In this document: positions 7,085 through 15,862 of the stretch, in pieces
Numbering within the stretch: the first letter of the stretch is position 1
Layout: every line of letters starts with the position of its first letter
Notes under the pieces: generated by a model
Told to the model about the DNA's origin: nothing
Seen by the model: the letters and a program-made list of their open reading frames with translations, nothing else
The model's database searches: none
Source of the DNA: Tepidisphaera sp.
GTDB lineage: Bacteria; Planctomycetota; Phycisphaerae; Phycisphaerales; UBA1924
Length of the DNA stretch: 64,000 nt
Assembly (NCBI GenBank): GCA_016124375.1
Contig: WGNV01000002.1
Span: 486,395-550,394 of the forward strand
Direction: 5' to 3'
Position numbers and translations under genes: made by a program

Positions 7085-9964
7085 ATGGCCGGGATCACGA
7101 CCGGGACGGGCATTTTCAGCGGCATCAACACCTCGCAGTTGATCGACCAGCTGATCCAGGCGGCAAGCGGGCCCAAGATTCAGGCACAGAACCGCCAGCA
7201 GCAGCTGCAGTTTCAGCAGGCGGCGTACCTGGACATCAACACGCGCTTGAGCGCGCTGCGCGACGCGGCCCAGGCGTTCCGCACCAACAAGACGTTTCAG
7301 TTGAAGACGGCGGCGGCCTCGAACACCGACGCGGTGTCGGTGTCGGCGGACACGACGGCGGCGCAGGGGTCGTACACGTTCCTGGTGGACCGGCTGGTGA
7401 CGACGCAGCAGGCGCTGTCGCGCGGGTTTTCGGACAAGGACGTGTCGCCGCTGGGTGCGACGGCGTTTACCTTCGAGGGGAGCGAGGCGCGGCTGGACAA
7501 GGACGTGAACCTGTCGGACCTGAACAACGGCGAGGGGGTCGCGCGCGGGAAGATCGTGATCACCGACCGGGCGGGCAACAGCGGGACGGTGGACCTTTCT
7601 CGCACCACCACGGTGAACGAGGTGCTGGACGCGATCAACAACAACACCGGGGGCGTGCACGTGAGCGCCTCGGTGCAGGGCGGGAAGTTCGTGATCGCGG
7701 ACACCAGCGGCGGCACGGGGTCATTGACCATCGCCAACGGCACGGGCTACTCGACGGCGGACAGCCTGGGGATTTCGGGCTCGAACGCGGGGGGCACGAT
7801 CACCGGCAGCGACGTGTACACCCTGAGCGGAAACTCGCCCCTGGCGGCGTTGAACGACGGGCGGGGCGTGTTCATCCGGAACACCATCGGCGACACGGCG
7901 TTCAACTTCAAGATCGACGTGTCCGACCAGTTTGGCGGGTCGGACAGCGTGAAGGTGAACATCGGGGACGTGTACGAGAACCAGACGCAGTCGGACGGCA
8001 CCCAGAAGCTGGTCAAGACGCAGGGCGCCGTGACGACGGTGCAGGGGGTCCTTGACCGGATCAACAGCGCCCTGACTGCGGCGGGCGTGAACAACGTCTC
8101 GGCGAGCATCGACACTGCCAACGGGCGGATCGTGATCAACGATCCGGACGGGACGCACACGATCAGCGTGAGCGAGAACACCGACAGCACCGCGGCCGAC
8201 CTGGGGCTTATCAGCGGGCCCAGCACCACGGGCGTGCAGGGCAAGCGGATCTTTGCGGGGCTGAACTCGACCCTGGCCCGGGGGCTCAATGGCGGGGCGG
8301 GCATCGGGGGCGACGGGGTGCTCAACTTCACCCTGCGGGACGGGAGCTCGTTCAGCACCACGGTGGACACCACCGGCAGCCTGTCGGACATCTTCGCGCA
8401 GGTGAAGTCGGCCAGCGGGGGCAAGGTGAACATCGGGCTGGACAGCAACGGGACGGGGATCGTGGTGCAGGATCTGACGACGGGGTCGGGCAGCCTGCAG
8501 ATCTCGGGCACCAGCGGCAGCGACACTGCGGCGGGGCTCAAGATCTCGGGCACGAGCACGACGGGCACGATCAAGTCGGGGAATCTGCAGCGGCAGTACA
8601 TCAGCCAGGCGACGCTGCTGAGCTCGCTCAACGACGGGAGCGGGATCGGCACGGGTTCATTCCGAGTGACCGACGCGCTGGGCAACACGCAGGATTTCAA
8701 CGTCAACAGCAACGTGCAGACGGTGGGCGACCTGCTGCGGCTGCTGAACAACTCGAGCGTGAAAGTGAAGTTTGCGATCAACGCGAATGGCGACGGGATC
8801 GAGGCGACGGAGGACACGTCGCAGAATGCCGCGGGGGCGCTCAAGATCAAGATCGAAGACACCAGCGGGACGGTGGCCAAGAGCCTGACGCTGGCGGGCG
8901 AGGCCTCGGGCACGGGAACGGACAACAAGATCACCGGGTCGTTCGAGCGGAAGGTGACGTTCGCGGTGGGCGACACGCTGCAGCAGACGATCGACAAGAT
9001 CAACGCGGCGGGCGTGGGCGTAACGGCGTCCCTGGTTCAGGACGGCAGCGGGACAACGCCCTACCGGATTTCGCTGACCAGCCAGCAGAGCGGGGCGGGC
9101 GGGCGGTTCATCATTGACACGGGCGGGTTTGACCTGGGCCTGCAGACGCTGGAGAAGGGGCAGGACAGCCGCGTGTTTTACGGGAGCGCGGACGCCTCGC
9201 GTGCGATCGCGGTGACGGGCTCGACCAACACGCTGAACACGGTGGTGCAGGGGGTGAGCCTGAACCTGAAGGCGACCTCGAGCACGCCGGTGACGGTGAG
9301 CGTCACCAGCGACACGGACTCGATCGTGGCGGCGGTCAAAACGTTCATCTCGACGTTCAATACGGCGGTGACGCGGATTGACGCGCAATCGAACTACGAC
9401 GAGAACTCGAACCGGGGAGGGCCGCTGCTGGGGGATTCAACGACAAGCTCGCTGCGGGCGGCGTTGTTCCAGACGCTGCAGAAGCCGGCGCAGGGTGTGT
9501 CGGGGCGGTACCAGTCGCTGCTGGACGTCGGGGTGACGATCGGGGACGGGGGCTCGGTGTCGCTGGACGAGACCAAGTTCCGGAATGCGCTGAGCACGGA
9601 TTTCAACGCGGTGGCGAGCCTGTTTTCAGCGCGGGTGCAGGTGAACGACCAGTACCTGGACGTGGCGGGGACCGACGGGCAGGTCAAAGTGAAGAACCAG
9701 AACTCGGGCACGACGTTCTCGAGCCTGGGCATCGCGGGGATCTTCGAGAACTTCGCGAACCGGTACATCGACACGACCAGCGGCATCCTGACGATCGCGA
9801 GCAACAACCTGACGGACCAGATCAACCTGCAGGGCGACCGGATCACCAACTTCAACGATCAGCTGGACCGGAAGCGGCAGACGCTGCAGGACCAGTTCAC
9901 GGCCATGGAGGAAGCGATCGCCAAGCTGCAGACGGCGCAGTCGTCGCTGAGCTCGATCGGCTAG
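7085..9964 (+). CDS. fliD: Flagellar filament cap protein FliD (HAP2)
   Basis: FliD caps the growing flagellar filament and promotes flagellin folding. The 959-residue protein has the N-terminal D0/D1 region (GIFSGINTSQLIDQLIQAASGPKIQ...), a long Gly/Ser/Thr-rich middle with repeated hook-associated IN-type beta modules, and a C-terminal coil (QLDRKRQTLQDQFTAMEEAIAKLQTAQSSLSSIG) that pairs with the N-terminus. It is about twice the length of enterobacterial FliD because the exposed middle is expanded. The ATG at 7085 has AAGGAGG about 5 bases upstream. fliS follows at 80 bp. Confidence 0.93.
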   Translation: MAGITTGTGIFSGINTSQLIDQLIQAASGPKIQAQNRQQQLQFQQAAYLDINTRLSALRDAAQAFRTNKTFQLKTAAASNTDAVSVSADTTAAQGSYTFLVDRLVTTQQALSRGFSDKDVSPLGATAFTFEGSEARLDKDVNLSDLNNGEGVARGKIVITDRAGNSGTVDLSRTTTVNEVLDAINNNTGGVHVSASVQGGKFVIADTSGGTGSLTIANGTGYSTADSLGISGSNAGGTITGSDVYTLSGNSPLAALNDGRGVFIRNTIGDTAFNFKIDVSDQFGGSDSVKVNIGDVYENQTQSDGTQKLVKTQGAVTTVQGVLDRINSALTAAGVNNVSASIDTANGRIVINDPDGTHTISVSENTDSTAADLGLISGPSTTGVQGKRIFAGLNSTLARGLNGGAGIGGDGVLNFTLRDGSSFSTTVDTTGSLSDIFAQVKSASGGKVNIGLDSNGTGIVVQDLTTGSGSLQISGTSGSDTAAGLKISGTSTTGTIKSGNLQRQYISQATLLSSLNDGSGIGTGSFRVTDALGNTQDFNVNSNVQTVGDLLRLLNNSSVKVKFAINANGDGIEATEDTSQNAAGALKIKIEDTSGTVAKSLTLAGEASGTGTDNKITGSFERKVTFAVGDTLQQTIDKINAAGVGVTASLVQDGSGTTPYRISLTSQQSGAGGRFIIDTGGFDLGLQTLEKGQDSRVFYGSADASRAIAVTGSTNTLNTVVQGVSLNLKATSSTPVTVSVTSDTDSIVAAVKTFISTFNTAVTRIDAQSNYDENSNRGGPLLGDSTTSSLRAALFQTLQKPAQGVSGRYQSLLDVGVTIGDGGSVSLDETKFRNALSTDFNAVASLFSARVQVNDQYLDVAGTDGQVKVKNQNSGTTFSSLGIAGIFENFANRYIDTTSGILTIASNNLTDQINLQGDRITNFNDQLDRKRQTLQDQFTAMEEAIAKLQTAQSSLSSIG

Positions 9965-10007
9965 GCGGGGTGACGAACGGGACGGGTGGGGGTTTTTCGT
10001 CGCGGGG

Positions 10008-10035
10008 TCAAGTCGGTGCCGGGTACGTTCGATAA
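10008..10035 (+). promoter_or_regulatory. Possible sigma-28 (FliA)-type promoter for fliS
   Basis: TCAAGTCG, a 12-base spacer and TTCGATAA resemble the flagellar sigma-28 consensus (TAAAGTTT, N11, GCCGATAA), with an exact CGATAA core. The start point would fall a few bases before the fliS ATG, so the mRNA would be nearly leaderless. This rests on motif similarity only. Confidence 0.3.
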
Positions 10036-10044
10036 AAACGCTGC

Positions 10045-10509
10045 ATGAGCGCTGCCGCCAACATGTCGTCGAACGCGAACGCCTACCTGCGGACGCGCGT
10101 CTTGACCGCGACGCCCGAAGAGCTGCGGCTGATGCTGCTGGACGGGGCGATCAAGTTCTGCCGCCAGGGGCGGGAGGCGCTGGCGAACAAGCAGTGGGAA
10201 GCGGCGCACAACGGGATCAGCCAGTGCCGCGACATCATCTTTGAGTTGCTGACGACGATCCGAGCGGACGTGGACCCCGAACTGGCCAACAACGCCAAGG
10301 CGCTGTACTCGTACATGTACCGCACGCTGGTCGAGGGGAAGTTTGAGAAGGATCTGGGGAAGATCGACAGCGTGATCAAGCTGCTGGAGTTTGAGCGCGA
10401 GACGTGGGTGATGCTGATGGCGAAGCTGGCGGAAGAGCGGGGGCAGCGGCCGGCGGGCGGCACGCCCGCGAAGCCCGAAGAGCGCGGGCCGCTGAGCCTG
10501 CAGGCGTAG
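10045..10509 (+). CDS. fliS: Flagellin chaperone FliS
   Basis: FliS binds the flagellin C-terminus in the cytoplasm and prevents premature polymerisation. The 154-residue protein is slightly longer than usual (about 130). It carries the family's N-terminal pattern (NAYLRTRVLTATPEELRLMLLDGAIKFC) and helices with LLTTIRADVDPELANNAKALYSYMYRTLVEG. The last 25 residues (GQRPAGGTPAKPEERG...) are an extra disordered tail. It directly follows fliD, the usual pairing. No clear Shine-Dalgarno precedes the ATG. Confidence 0.92.
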   Translation: MSAAANMSSNANAYLRTRVLTATPEELRLMLLDGAIKFCRQGREALANKQWEAAHNGISQCRDIIFELLTTIRADVDPELANNAKALYSYMYRTLVEGKFEKDLGKIDSVIKLLEFERETWVMLMAKLAEERGQRPAGGTPAKPEERGPLSLQA

Positions 10510-10682
10510 CCCCTTGCGGCGATGGCGAGCCAGCCCGACGTCGCCGGATCTAGCTGAGAACTTGGTTCAGGAAGACCCGGACACGCGGATGCGCATGCCC
10601 GGGCGGATTTGTTTTTGAATGTGCGTGATGCGTGGGGGCAAGGGCGCCGGCTCGCGAGGGGCCAGCGGCTCGCCGGTGCTGG

Positions 10683-12533
10683 TTACTTGATGATCACGAC
10701 CTGGGGCGACATGAGCAGGACGGGGTCCTTTCGCAGTTGCAAAAGGCCCTGGAGGCTGGGGGCGAGCTGGCGCCAGGCGTCGTCGCCCACGAGCGTGCGG
10801 ATGCTTTGGATGGCGCCCTGTGAGAGGCCGGAGGCGGGGAGGGGCGAAGAGGCGCCGCCGAAGCCTTGCATCGCGTCTTCGATGACTTCGCTGAGCGGGC
10901 GAGGGGCGGGGAACTCGAAGACTTCGTAGTCGTCGGGGAGGTTGACGGCGGCGGCGAGGGCGTCGAGGGCTTCGCTTTCACCACCGATTTCGTCGGCGAG
11001 GCCCATGTCGATGGCTTTTTGGCCGGCGAAGAGCCAGCCGCCGGCGGTCTTGGAGAGATCGGTGTTGGGCCTTCCGGCGGCGACGCGGGACTTGAAGAGC
11101 TCGAAGGTCTGAGTCATCTTGGCGCGGACGCTGGCGAGTTCGTCGGGGGTCCAGGGCTGGTCGGAGGCGAACATGCCGGCCTTGGGGCCGCGGGAGCGAG
11201 AGGTGATGTGGACCTTGAGGGTGTCGTAGAGGCCCTTCATGCTGTACTTGCCGCCGACGACGCCGATGGAGCCGACGATGCTGGAGGGATCGACGAAGAT
11301 CTTGTCGCCGGCGGAGGCGATGTAGTACCCGCCGCTGGCGGCCATGTCGCCGACGCTGACCCAGACGGGCTTTTTGGCGGCGAGGCGCTTGAGGCCTTGC
11401 CACATGACTTCGGAGGCGTTGGCGGAGCCGCCCGGGGAGTTGATGCGGAGCAGGACGCCCTTGAACTTGTCGTCGGCGGCGATGTCTTCGAGGGCATTTC
11501 GGATGGTGCGGCTGCCGACGCTGGCTTCGCTCATGAAGCCTCCCTCGGTGGAGTCGCCGTCGATGATGGCGCCGTCGACGTGGACGATGGCGAGGGCGGG
11601 GCCCTTGGGGGAGGTTTCGGGGGCTTTTTTGAAGATGGACATGATGGCGAAGGGGTTCATGGTGGCGGGGTCGAGCTGGCCCTCCTCGCCCACGTCGATG
11701 TCGTCGAGTTCGACGTCCTTGCCGTAGGCGTCGCTGAGGGCGCTGGTGAGGTCGGGCAGATCGACGGCGCGGTCGATGAGGCCGAGCTTGACGGCGTCGT
11801 CCATGTCGGCGAGCCACGATTCGCTCATGGCGCTGTCGAGCCGTTCGTTGGTCATGTGGCGGCCATCGAGGATCGGCCGGCGGGCGGCGGCGTAGAGGGT
11901 GTCGAGAAGCTGGTCGATGTTCTCCGACCATTCGGGGCTGGGGGCGCTGCGGGTCATCTGCTCGTTGGCGCCCTTGTAGGGGCCGACCTGCACCATGTCG
12001 GCCTTGACGCCCGCCCAGGCGAGGGTGTCGGCGAGATACATTTCTTCCATGTAGACGCCCGAGACGGAGACGCCTCCCCCGGTCTGACCGAAGACCCCTT
12101 CGGCGTAGCTGCCGAGCTTGACCTCGTGCATGCCGAAGTTTTCGGCGAAGAGGTGGACGTGCTTGCCGGCCTCGCGGACGCGCTTCATGGCGGAGCCGAT
12201 CTCTTCGATCTGCGAGCCGGTGAGCTGGGCGTCGCGCACGCGGATGAGCAGGCCCGGCGACTGATCGTCGTCGGCCACGTCGTCGATGGCCTCGACGATC
12301 TGGCGGAGGGTTGGGTGCTTGGAGCTGCCGGTGAGCCAGTCGAGCTGGCCGGGCTTTTCGCGCGGGGGCTCGTCCAGGGTGATCATGGTGACGGTGGCCT
12401 TGGCCTTGGCGGGGGTGACGGCGGCGGGGCTGGCCAACGATGAATCGGACCCGGCGGCGAAGAGGCGCGGGGCGGGCAGCAGGACGGCGGCCCCGGCGAT
12501 GGCGAGGCAGAGGGTGAGGCGGGCACAACGCAT
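10683..12533 (-). CDS. sppA: Signal peptide peptidase SppA, long (67K-type) form
   Basis: SppA degrades cleaved signal peptides in the membrane or periplasm using a Ser/Lys dyad. The 616-residue length fits the tandem-domain type. An N-terminal signal or anchor (RLTLCLAIAGAAVLLPAPRLFAA) is followed by the inactive-type first half bearing the catalytic Lys (VGPYKGANEQM, K187). The second half has RINSPGGS and the nucleophile Ser (SVGDMAASGGYYIAS, S400), matching the spacing in E. coli SppA (K209/S409). It converges on fliS and is separated from it by 173 bp with no gene. Confidence 0.93.
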   Translation of the reverse strand: MRCARLTLCLAIAGAAVLLPAPRLFAAGSDSSLASPAAVTPAKAKATVTMITLDEPPREKPGQLDWLTGSSKHPTLRQIVEAIDDVADDDQSPGLLIRVRDAQLTGSQIEEIGSAMKRVREAGKHVHLFAENFGMHEVKLGSYAEGVFGQTGGGVSVSGVYMEEMYLADTLAWAGVKADMVQVGPYKGANEQMTRSAPSPEWSENIDQLLDTLYAAARRPILDGRHMTNERLDSAMSESWLADMDDAVKLGLIDRAVDLPDLTSALSDAYGKDVELDDIDVGEEGQLDPATMNPFAIMSIFKKAPETSPKGPALAIVHVDGAIIDGDSTEGGFMSEASVGSRTIRNALEDIAADDKFKGVLLRINSPGGSANASEVMWQGLKRLAAKKPVWVSVGDMAASGGYYIASAGDKIFVDPSSIVGSIGVVGGKYSMKGLYDTLKVHITSRSRGPKAGMFASDQPWTPDELASVRAKMTQTFELFKSRVAAGRPNTDLSKTAGGWLFAGQKAIDMGLADEIGGESEALDALAAAVNLPDDYEVFEFPAPRPLSEVIEDAMQGFGGASSPLPASGLSQGAIQSIRTLVGDDAWRQLAPSLQGLLQLRKDPVLLMSPQVVIIK

Positions 12534-12609
12534 GTCGATCTCCTTGAGCGGGGCGCGGAGCCGCGAAACTCACGGGCCGCGTCGGGCGGGCCAAAGAACA
12601 CCATTCGGG

Positions 12610-13002
12610 TCATTCGTAGCCGAGTTCTTCCAGGTCGTCTTCATCCAGCCCGAACTGATGACCGAGTTCGTGCAAGAGGGTGATACGGATTTCCTCGGCG
12701 ATTCGTTCAGGGGCTCCGGGCTGATCCCACCCGCCCGCATGATCCACGATCGCACGGCGGAAGAGGCGGATCTCGCTGGGGGCGTCTTCGGAGTCGATGG
12801 ATCGCTCGGTGATGGGCACGCCCGTGTGCAGACCCAGGAGGTCGTCTTCGCCGGTCTCGCCAAGTTCATCGAGCAGGGCCTGCTCGGGGGCGTCGTCAAC
12901 GACGACGGGCACCTCGTCGAGCATCCGGCGCAGGGCGGGCGGGAGATCGTCGATGGTCCGTTCCACGAGTTCGTCGAAAATATTTCGCTGGTCGTCGGTC
13001 AT
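12610..13002 (-). CDS. Small zincin-like metallopeptidase
   Basis: The 130-residue acidic protein ends in HELGHQFGLDEDDLEELGYE (H111-E112-xx-H115), the hallmark of the short zincin family (Pfam Zincin_1, metallopeptidase family protein). Upstream is the family's ITLLHELGH approach helix and an IRLFRR segment. No signal peptide is present, so it is cytoplasmic. Its substrate is unknown across the family. Its start overlaps the stop of the upstream zinc-ribbon membrane-protein gene by 4 bases (ATGA). Confidence 0.85.
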   Translation of the reverse strand: MTDDQRNIFDELVERTIDDLPPALRRMLDEVPVVVDDAPEQALLDELGETGEDDLLGLHTGVPITERSIDSEDAPSEIRLFRRAIVDHAGGWDQPGAPERIAEEIRITLLHELGHQFGLDEDDLEELGYE

Positions 13003-13946
13003 GGGCTGGGGGCGTCTTGGCCCGGTTCAACAGTACTCAGCAGGTCGGTCAGGGAGAGTGGAGGCTCGAGGATCACGCCGATAAGCCTCACGCAATCAAC
13101 GCAGACCCCCACGAGCCCGACGGTGAAGAGCACGCTGCCGACCAGGACAAGGAGTTGGCCGACCTCGTCGGTGAGCTGGGCGGAGCCGCCCTCGAACTGG
13201 ATGGCGGCCAGTCGGACAAGGTCGCCCGCGATGCAGAGGACGAGCACGCTGGCCAGGGCCCGGAGCGTCTGGCGGTCGGTGCGGCCGGTGCGCATCAGGA
13301 AGCTGCGGGCGGCGAGCATGCGGGCGTTGGGCCTGAGCAGCACCGCGACCAGGGCGATGAGGACGCTGATGCCGATGCGCAGAAGGAGGCGCTGGGGATC
13401 GGAGACTTCTCGCGGGCCATAGGCGGCGCTCGCGAAGGGGTCGATCCGGGCGTGGACGAGGAACAGAAGGATGGCGAGGGGTGCATAGGCGAGTACGCCG
13501 AAGAGTGCGGCGCGCGACCCTCGTCCGAAATCGCTCATCGCGTGAGGACGGATGAGGGCGATGGCCCCGACGCCGGAGAAGAGGGCGAAGGCTGCAGGGG
13601 CGGCCGCGAGCCAGCCGGCGGGGCGGGCGTGGCCGGTGAGTTCGAGCAAGGCGAGCACCCAGGCGCACGCGGTGGCACCGGCACCGGCCAGACCCCAGGC
13701 AAGCAGGCCGGCGGCGACGAGGCGGGGGTGTCGGATGGGGCGGAGTTCGTTGGCGCGGGGATCGACGACGGCGAGCAGCGTGGCACGGACCGGGAGGGCG
13801 CACTCGGGGCAGACGCCCCGGATGGAGAGGCCCTTGAGGTTGTATTTGCAGCGGGCGCAGGGCAAATCGCCGCCCAGTTCACGGGCGATCACGGTCTTCC
13901 CACGAGTTTCCCGCGCCGGGGCGGCGGGCGGGTTGGGCTCGGCCAT
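12999..13946 (-). CDS. Zinc-ribbon membrane protein
   Basis: The 315-residue protein has an N-terminal CxxCxYNLxGL...CPEC zinc ribbon (about residues 30-52), a pattern frequent in planctomycete membrane proteins. About six to seven hydrophobic helices follow (e.g. LVAAGLLAWGLAGAGATACAWVLALLEL, IGISVLIALVAVLLR, LLVLVGSVLFTVGLVGVCVDCVRLIGVIL). No catalytic residues were recognised. It is probably co-transcribed with the zincin gene through an ATGA overlap and diverges from moxR. The function is unknown. Confidence 0.8.
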   Translation of the reverse strand: MAEPNPPAAPARETRGKTVIARELGGDLPCARCKYNLKGLSIRGVCPECALPVRATLLAVVDPRANELRPIRHPRLVAAGLLAWGLAGAGATACAWVLALLELTGHARPAGWLAAAPAAFALFSGVGAIALIRPHAMSDFGRGSRAALFGVLAYAPLAILLFLVHARIDPFASAAYGPREVSDPQRLLLRIGISVLIALVAVLLRPNARMLAARSFLMRTGRTDRQTLRALASVLVLCIAGDLVRLAAIQFEGGSAQLTDEVGQLLVLVGSVLFTVGLVGVCVDCVRLIGVILEPPLSLTDLLSTVEPGQDAPSP

Positions 13947-13992
13947 TCCGGAGTCAGTCTAACGCGTTTTTCGATCTTTGTTGAGTTCGACC

Positions 13993-13998
13993 TATAGT
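13993..13998 (+). promoter_or_regulatory. Candidate -10 element for the MoxR gene
   Basis: TATAGT (5 of 6 matches to TATAAT) lies about 50 bases before the ATG in the short divergent spacer. The -35 region is poorly matched, so this is a weak call. Confidence 0.35.
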
Positions 13999-14046
13999 CG
14001 GCTCCGCCGCCGGGGACGCGGCGAAAAACCCGGTGAAACACACTGC

Positions 14047-14973
14047 ATGAACCAAGAACTGCGCGATCTTCGCGAAAACGTGAGCAAGGTGTTCTTCGGC
14101 GAGCCAAGTGTGCTCGACCGAGTGTTGTGCTGCCTGCTGGCCCGCGGGCACCTGCTGCTGGAAGACGTGCCCGGCGTGGGCAAGACGGTGCTGGCGACGG
14201 CGCTGGCCAAGAGCCTGGACTGCACGTTCAGCCGGCTGCAGTTGACGCCCGACCTCTTGCCCAGCGACATTCTGGGCGTGGAGATTTTCAACCGGAACAC
14301 GAACGAGTTCGTGTTCAAGCGGGGGCCGATCTTTGCGAACGTGGTGCTGGCGGATGAGATCAATCGCACGCCACCCCGCACGCAGTCGGCGCTGCTGGAG
14401 GCGATGAACGAGGCGACGGTGTCGGTGGAAGGGCGGGTTCTGGAGTTGGAACGCCCGTTCATGGTGATCGCGACGCAGAACCCCTATGACTTCGAGGGGA
14501 CGTATTTTCTGCCCGAGAACCAGTTGGACCGGTTTCTCATGCGGCTGAGTCTGGGGTATCCGACGCCGGAGGCCGAGGCGCGGGTGCTGGAGGTGAGGCC
14601 GGCGAATGTGCCGCTACACGAACTCAAGCCCGTGCTCACGCGGCAGGCGCTGCTGGAGTTGCAGGCGAGGGTCGATCGCGTGACGCTGTCCGAGCCTCTG
14701 CGGCAGTACATCGTGAGGTTCGCCAACGCGAGCCGGAGCAGTGAAGCCTTGCTGCACGGGCTGTCGCCCCGGGGGTCATTGGCGCTGGCGCAGGCGTCGC
14801 GGGCGACGGCGCTGCTGGCGGAGCGCGACTACTGCACGCCCGACGACGTGGTGCAGAACGTCGTGCCGGTGTGCGCTCACCGGGTGATCGCGCGGACTTC
14901 GCCGGGCCAGGCGCCGGTGCGGACCGAGGCGCTGCTGGAGACGATTTTGCACAGCGTGCCGAGCCCGACGTAA
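14047..14973 (+). CDS. MoxR-family AAA+ ATPase
   Basis: The 308-residue protein has a MoxR/RavA-type AAA core: Walker A in EDVPGVGKTVLATAL (G43-T47), Walker B VVLADEINR (about 99-107), the sensor stretch FMVIATQNP and a C-terminal lid domain with LSPRGSLALAQASRATALL. MoxR ATPases act as chaperones that load cofactors or remodel partner VWA proteins. Family members are usually followed by DUF58, transglutaminase-like and VWA genes; here a CDGSH protein gene follows instead. The start at 14047 matches homologues, and an earlier frame would add about 23 residues of unlikely sequence. Confidence 0.9.
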   Translation: MNQELRDLRENVSKVFFGEPSVLDRVLCCLLARGHLLLEDVPGVGKTVLATALAKSLDCTFSRLQLTPDLLPSDILGVEIFNRNTNEFVFKRGPIFANVVLADEINRTPPRTQSALLEAMNEATVSVEGRVLELERPFMVIATQNPYDFEGTYFLPENQLDRFLMRLSLGYPTPEAEARVLEVRPANVPLHELKPVLTRQALLELQARVDRVTLSEPLRQYIVRFANASRSSEALLHGLSPRGSLALAQASRATALLAERDYCTPDDVVQNVVPVCAHRVIARTSPGQAPVRTEALLETILHSVPSPT

Positions 14974-15066
14974 GGCGCTGCTGATGCACAGAGATGGATG
15001 GTAGAGAAATAGGGGAAGGCCGCCGGGGACCGGCGGGCCACCCAAAGCCGCCCGGAGAACGAACTG

Positions 15067-15351
15067 ATGGCCCGCGACGTGCGATTTACCGCGACCGCCC
15101 CGATCAAGTTTGACCCGAACCTGAAGCCGGGCGATGTGCCGCCCGCGCCGAATGTGTTTCCGTGGCCGCGGGATGAGCAGGGGAACTTGAAGACGCTGTC
15201 GATCTGTGCGTGCGGGATTTCGGCGAAGTTTCCGATTTGTGATGGGGCGCACAAGGTGTGCCGCGAGGCGGAGGAGCCGGGGCACGTACATGTGTGGGAT
15301 GTGGCGACGCGGAAGGTGGTGCGGAAGACGGTCGACGAGAAGAAGGCATGA
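15067..15351 (+). CDS. CDGSH-type iron-sulfur protein
   Basis: This 94-residue protein carries the full mitoNEET-type motif C-x-C-x2-S-x3-P-x-C-D-G-A-H, with the three Cys and one His ligands at C47, C49, C58 and H62. Such proteins hold a redox-labile 2Fe-2S cluster. No membrane helix is present, so it is a soluble prokaryotic form with a single CDGSH motif. It lies 93 bp after moxR in the same direction and may share its transcript. The partner is unknown. Confidence 0.85.
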   Translation: MARDVRFTATAPIKFDPNLKPGDVPPAPNVFPWPRDEQGNLKTLSICACGISAKFPICDGAHKVCREAEEPGHVHVWDVATRKVVRKTVDEKKA

Positions 15352-15370
15352 GACACACGGCATCGAGGCG

Positions 15371-15862
15371 TCAAGGCTTCACGTGCGCGGCCAACCTCGC
15401 CAATGCGTCCCCACTGAGTCGGTGAATGGTCCAACCGGCGAGAGGCTCGGCGCCGAGCGAGCGGTAGAACTTCAGCGCGGGCTCGTTCCAATCGAGCACG
15501 TTCCATTCGAGGCGCGGGCAGCCGCGGTCGAGGGCGATCTGGGCCAGTCGCGCGAGCAGGGCTTTACCAAGGCCGACGCCCCGGGCGCTTGGCCGGACGA
15601 AGAGGTCTTCGAGGTAGACGCCCCGGCGGCCTTTCCAGGTTGAGAAGTTGTGAAAGAACAGCGCAAAGCCCTCAGGGCGGCCATCGACCAGGCCGATCAG
15701 GCATTCGCACGCGGGGCGGCCAGCGAACAGCGCCTCGTCGATCATCGCGGGCGTCGCCTCGGCGGCCTGCGGCTCGCGCTCGTACTCGGCCAGGTCTTTA
15801 ATGAACTGCACGATCAGCGGCACGTCGTCGCGCGTGGCGAGGCGGACCTCAACTCGGCTCAT
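15371..15862 (-). CDS. GNAT-family N-acetyltransferase
   Basis: The 163-residue protein has the GNAT fold: an N-terminal VRLATRDDVPLIVQFIKDLAEYE (diamine acetyltransferase-like start), the acetyl-CoA loop VRPSARGVGLGKALLARLAQIA, and a C-terminal LEWNVLDWNEPALKFYRSLGA motif. The closest resemblance is to spermidine/thialysine (SAT-like) acetyltransferases, which have the same WNxxALxFYxxLGA ending; the substrate is inferred only from that. Its ATG overlaps the stop of the large upstream oxidoreductase gene by 4 bases, so the two are coupled. Confidence 0.85.
   Translation of the reverse strand: MSRVEVRLATRDDVPLIVQFIKDLAEYEREPQAAEATPAMIDEALFAGRPACECLIGLVDGRPEGFALFFHNFSTWKGRRGVYLEDLFVRPSARGVGLGKALLARLAQIALDRGCPRLEWNVLDWNEPALKFYRSLGAEPLAGWTIHRLSGDALARLAAHVKP

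Noticed and set aside
10866..12443. Long open frame antisense to sppA (525 codons)
   Set aside because: It is a GC-rich mirror of sppA with Gly/Val/Asp-rich low-complexity sequence; sppA has catalytic motifs.
13978..14046. Upstream start for the MoxR protein
   Set aside because: The added residues are Arg-rich and non-conserved, and overlap the proposed promoter.
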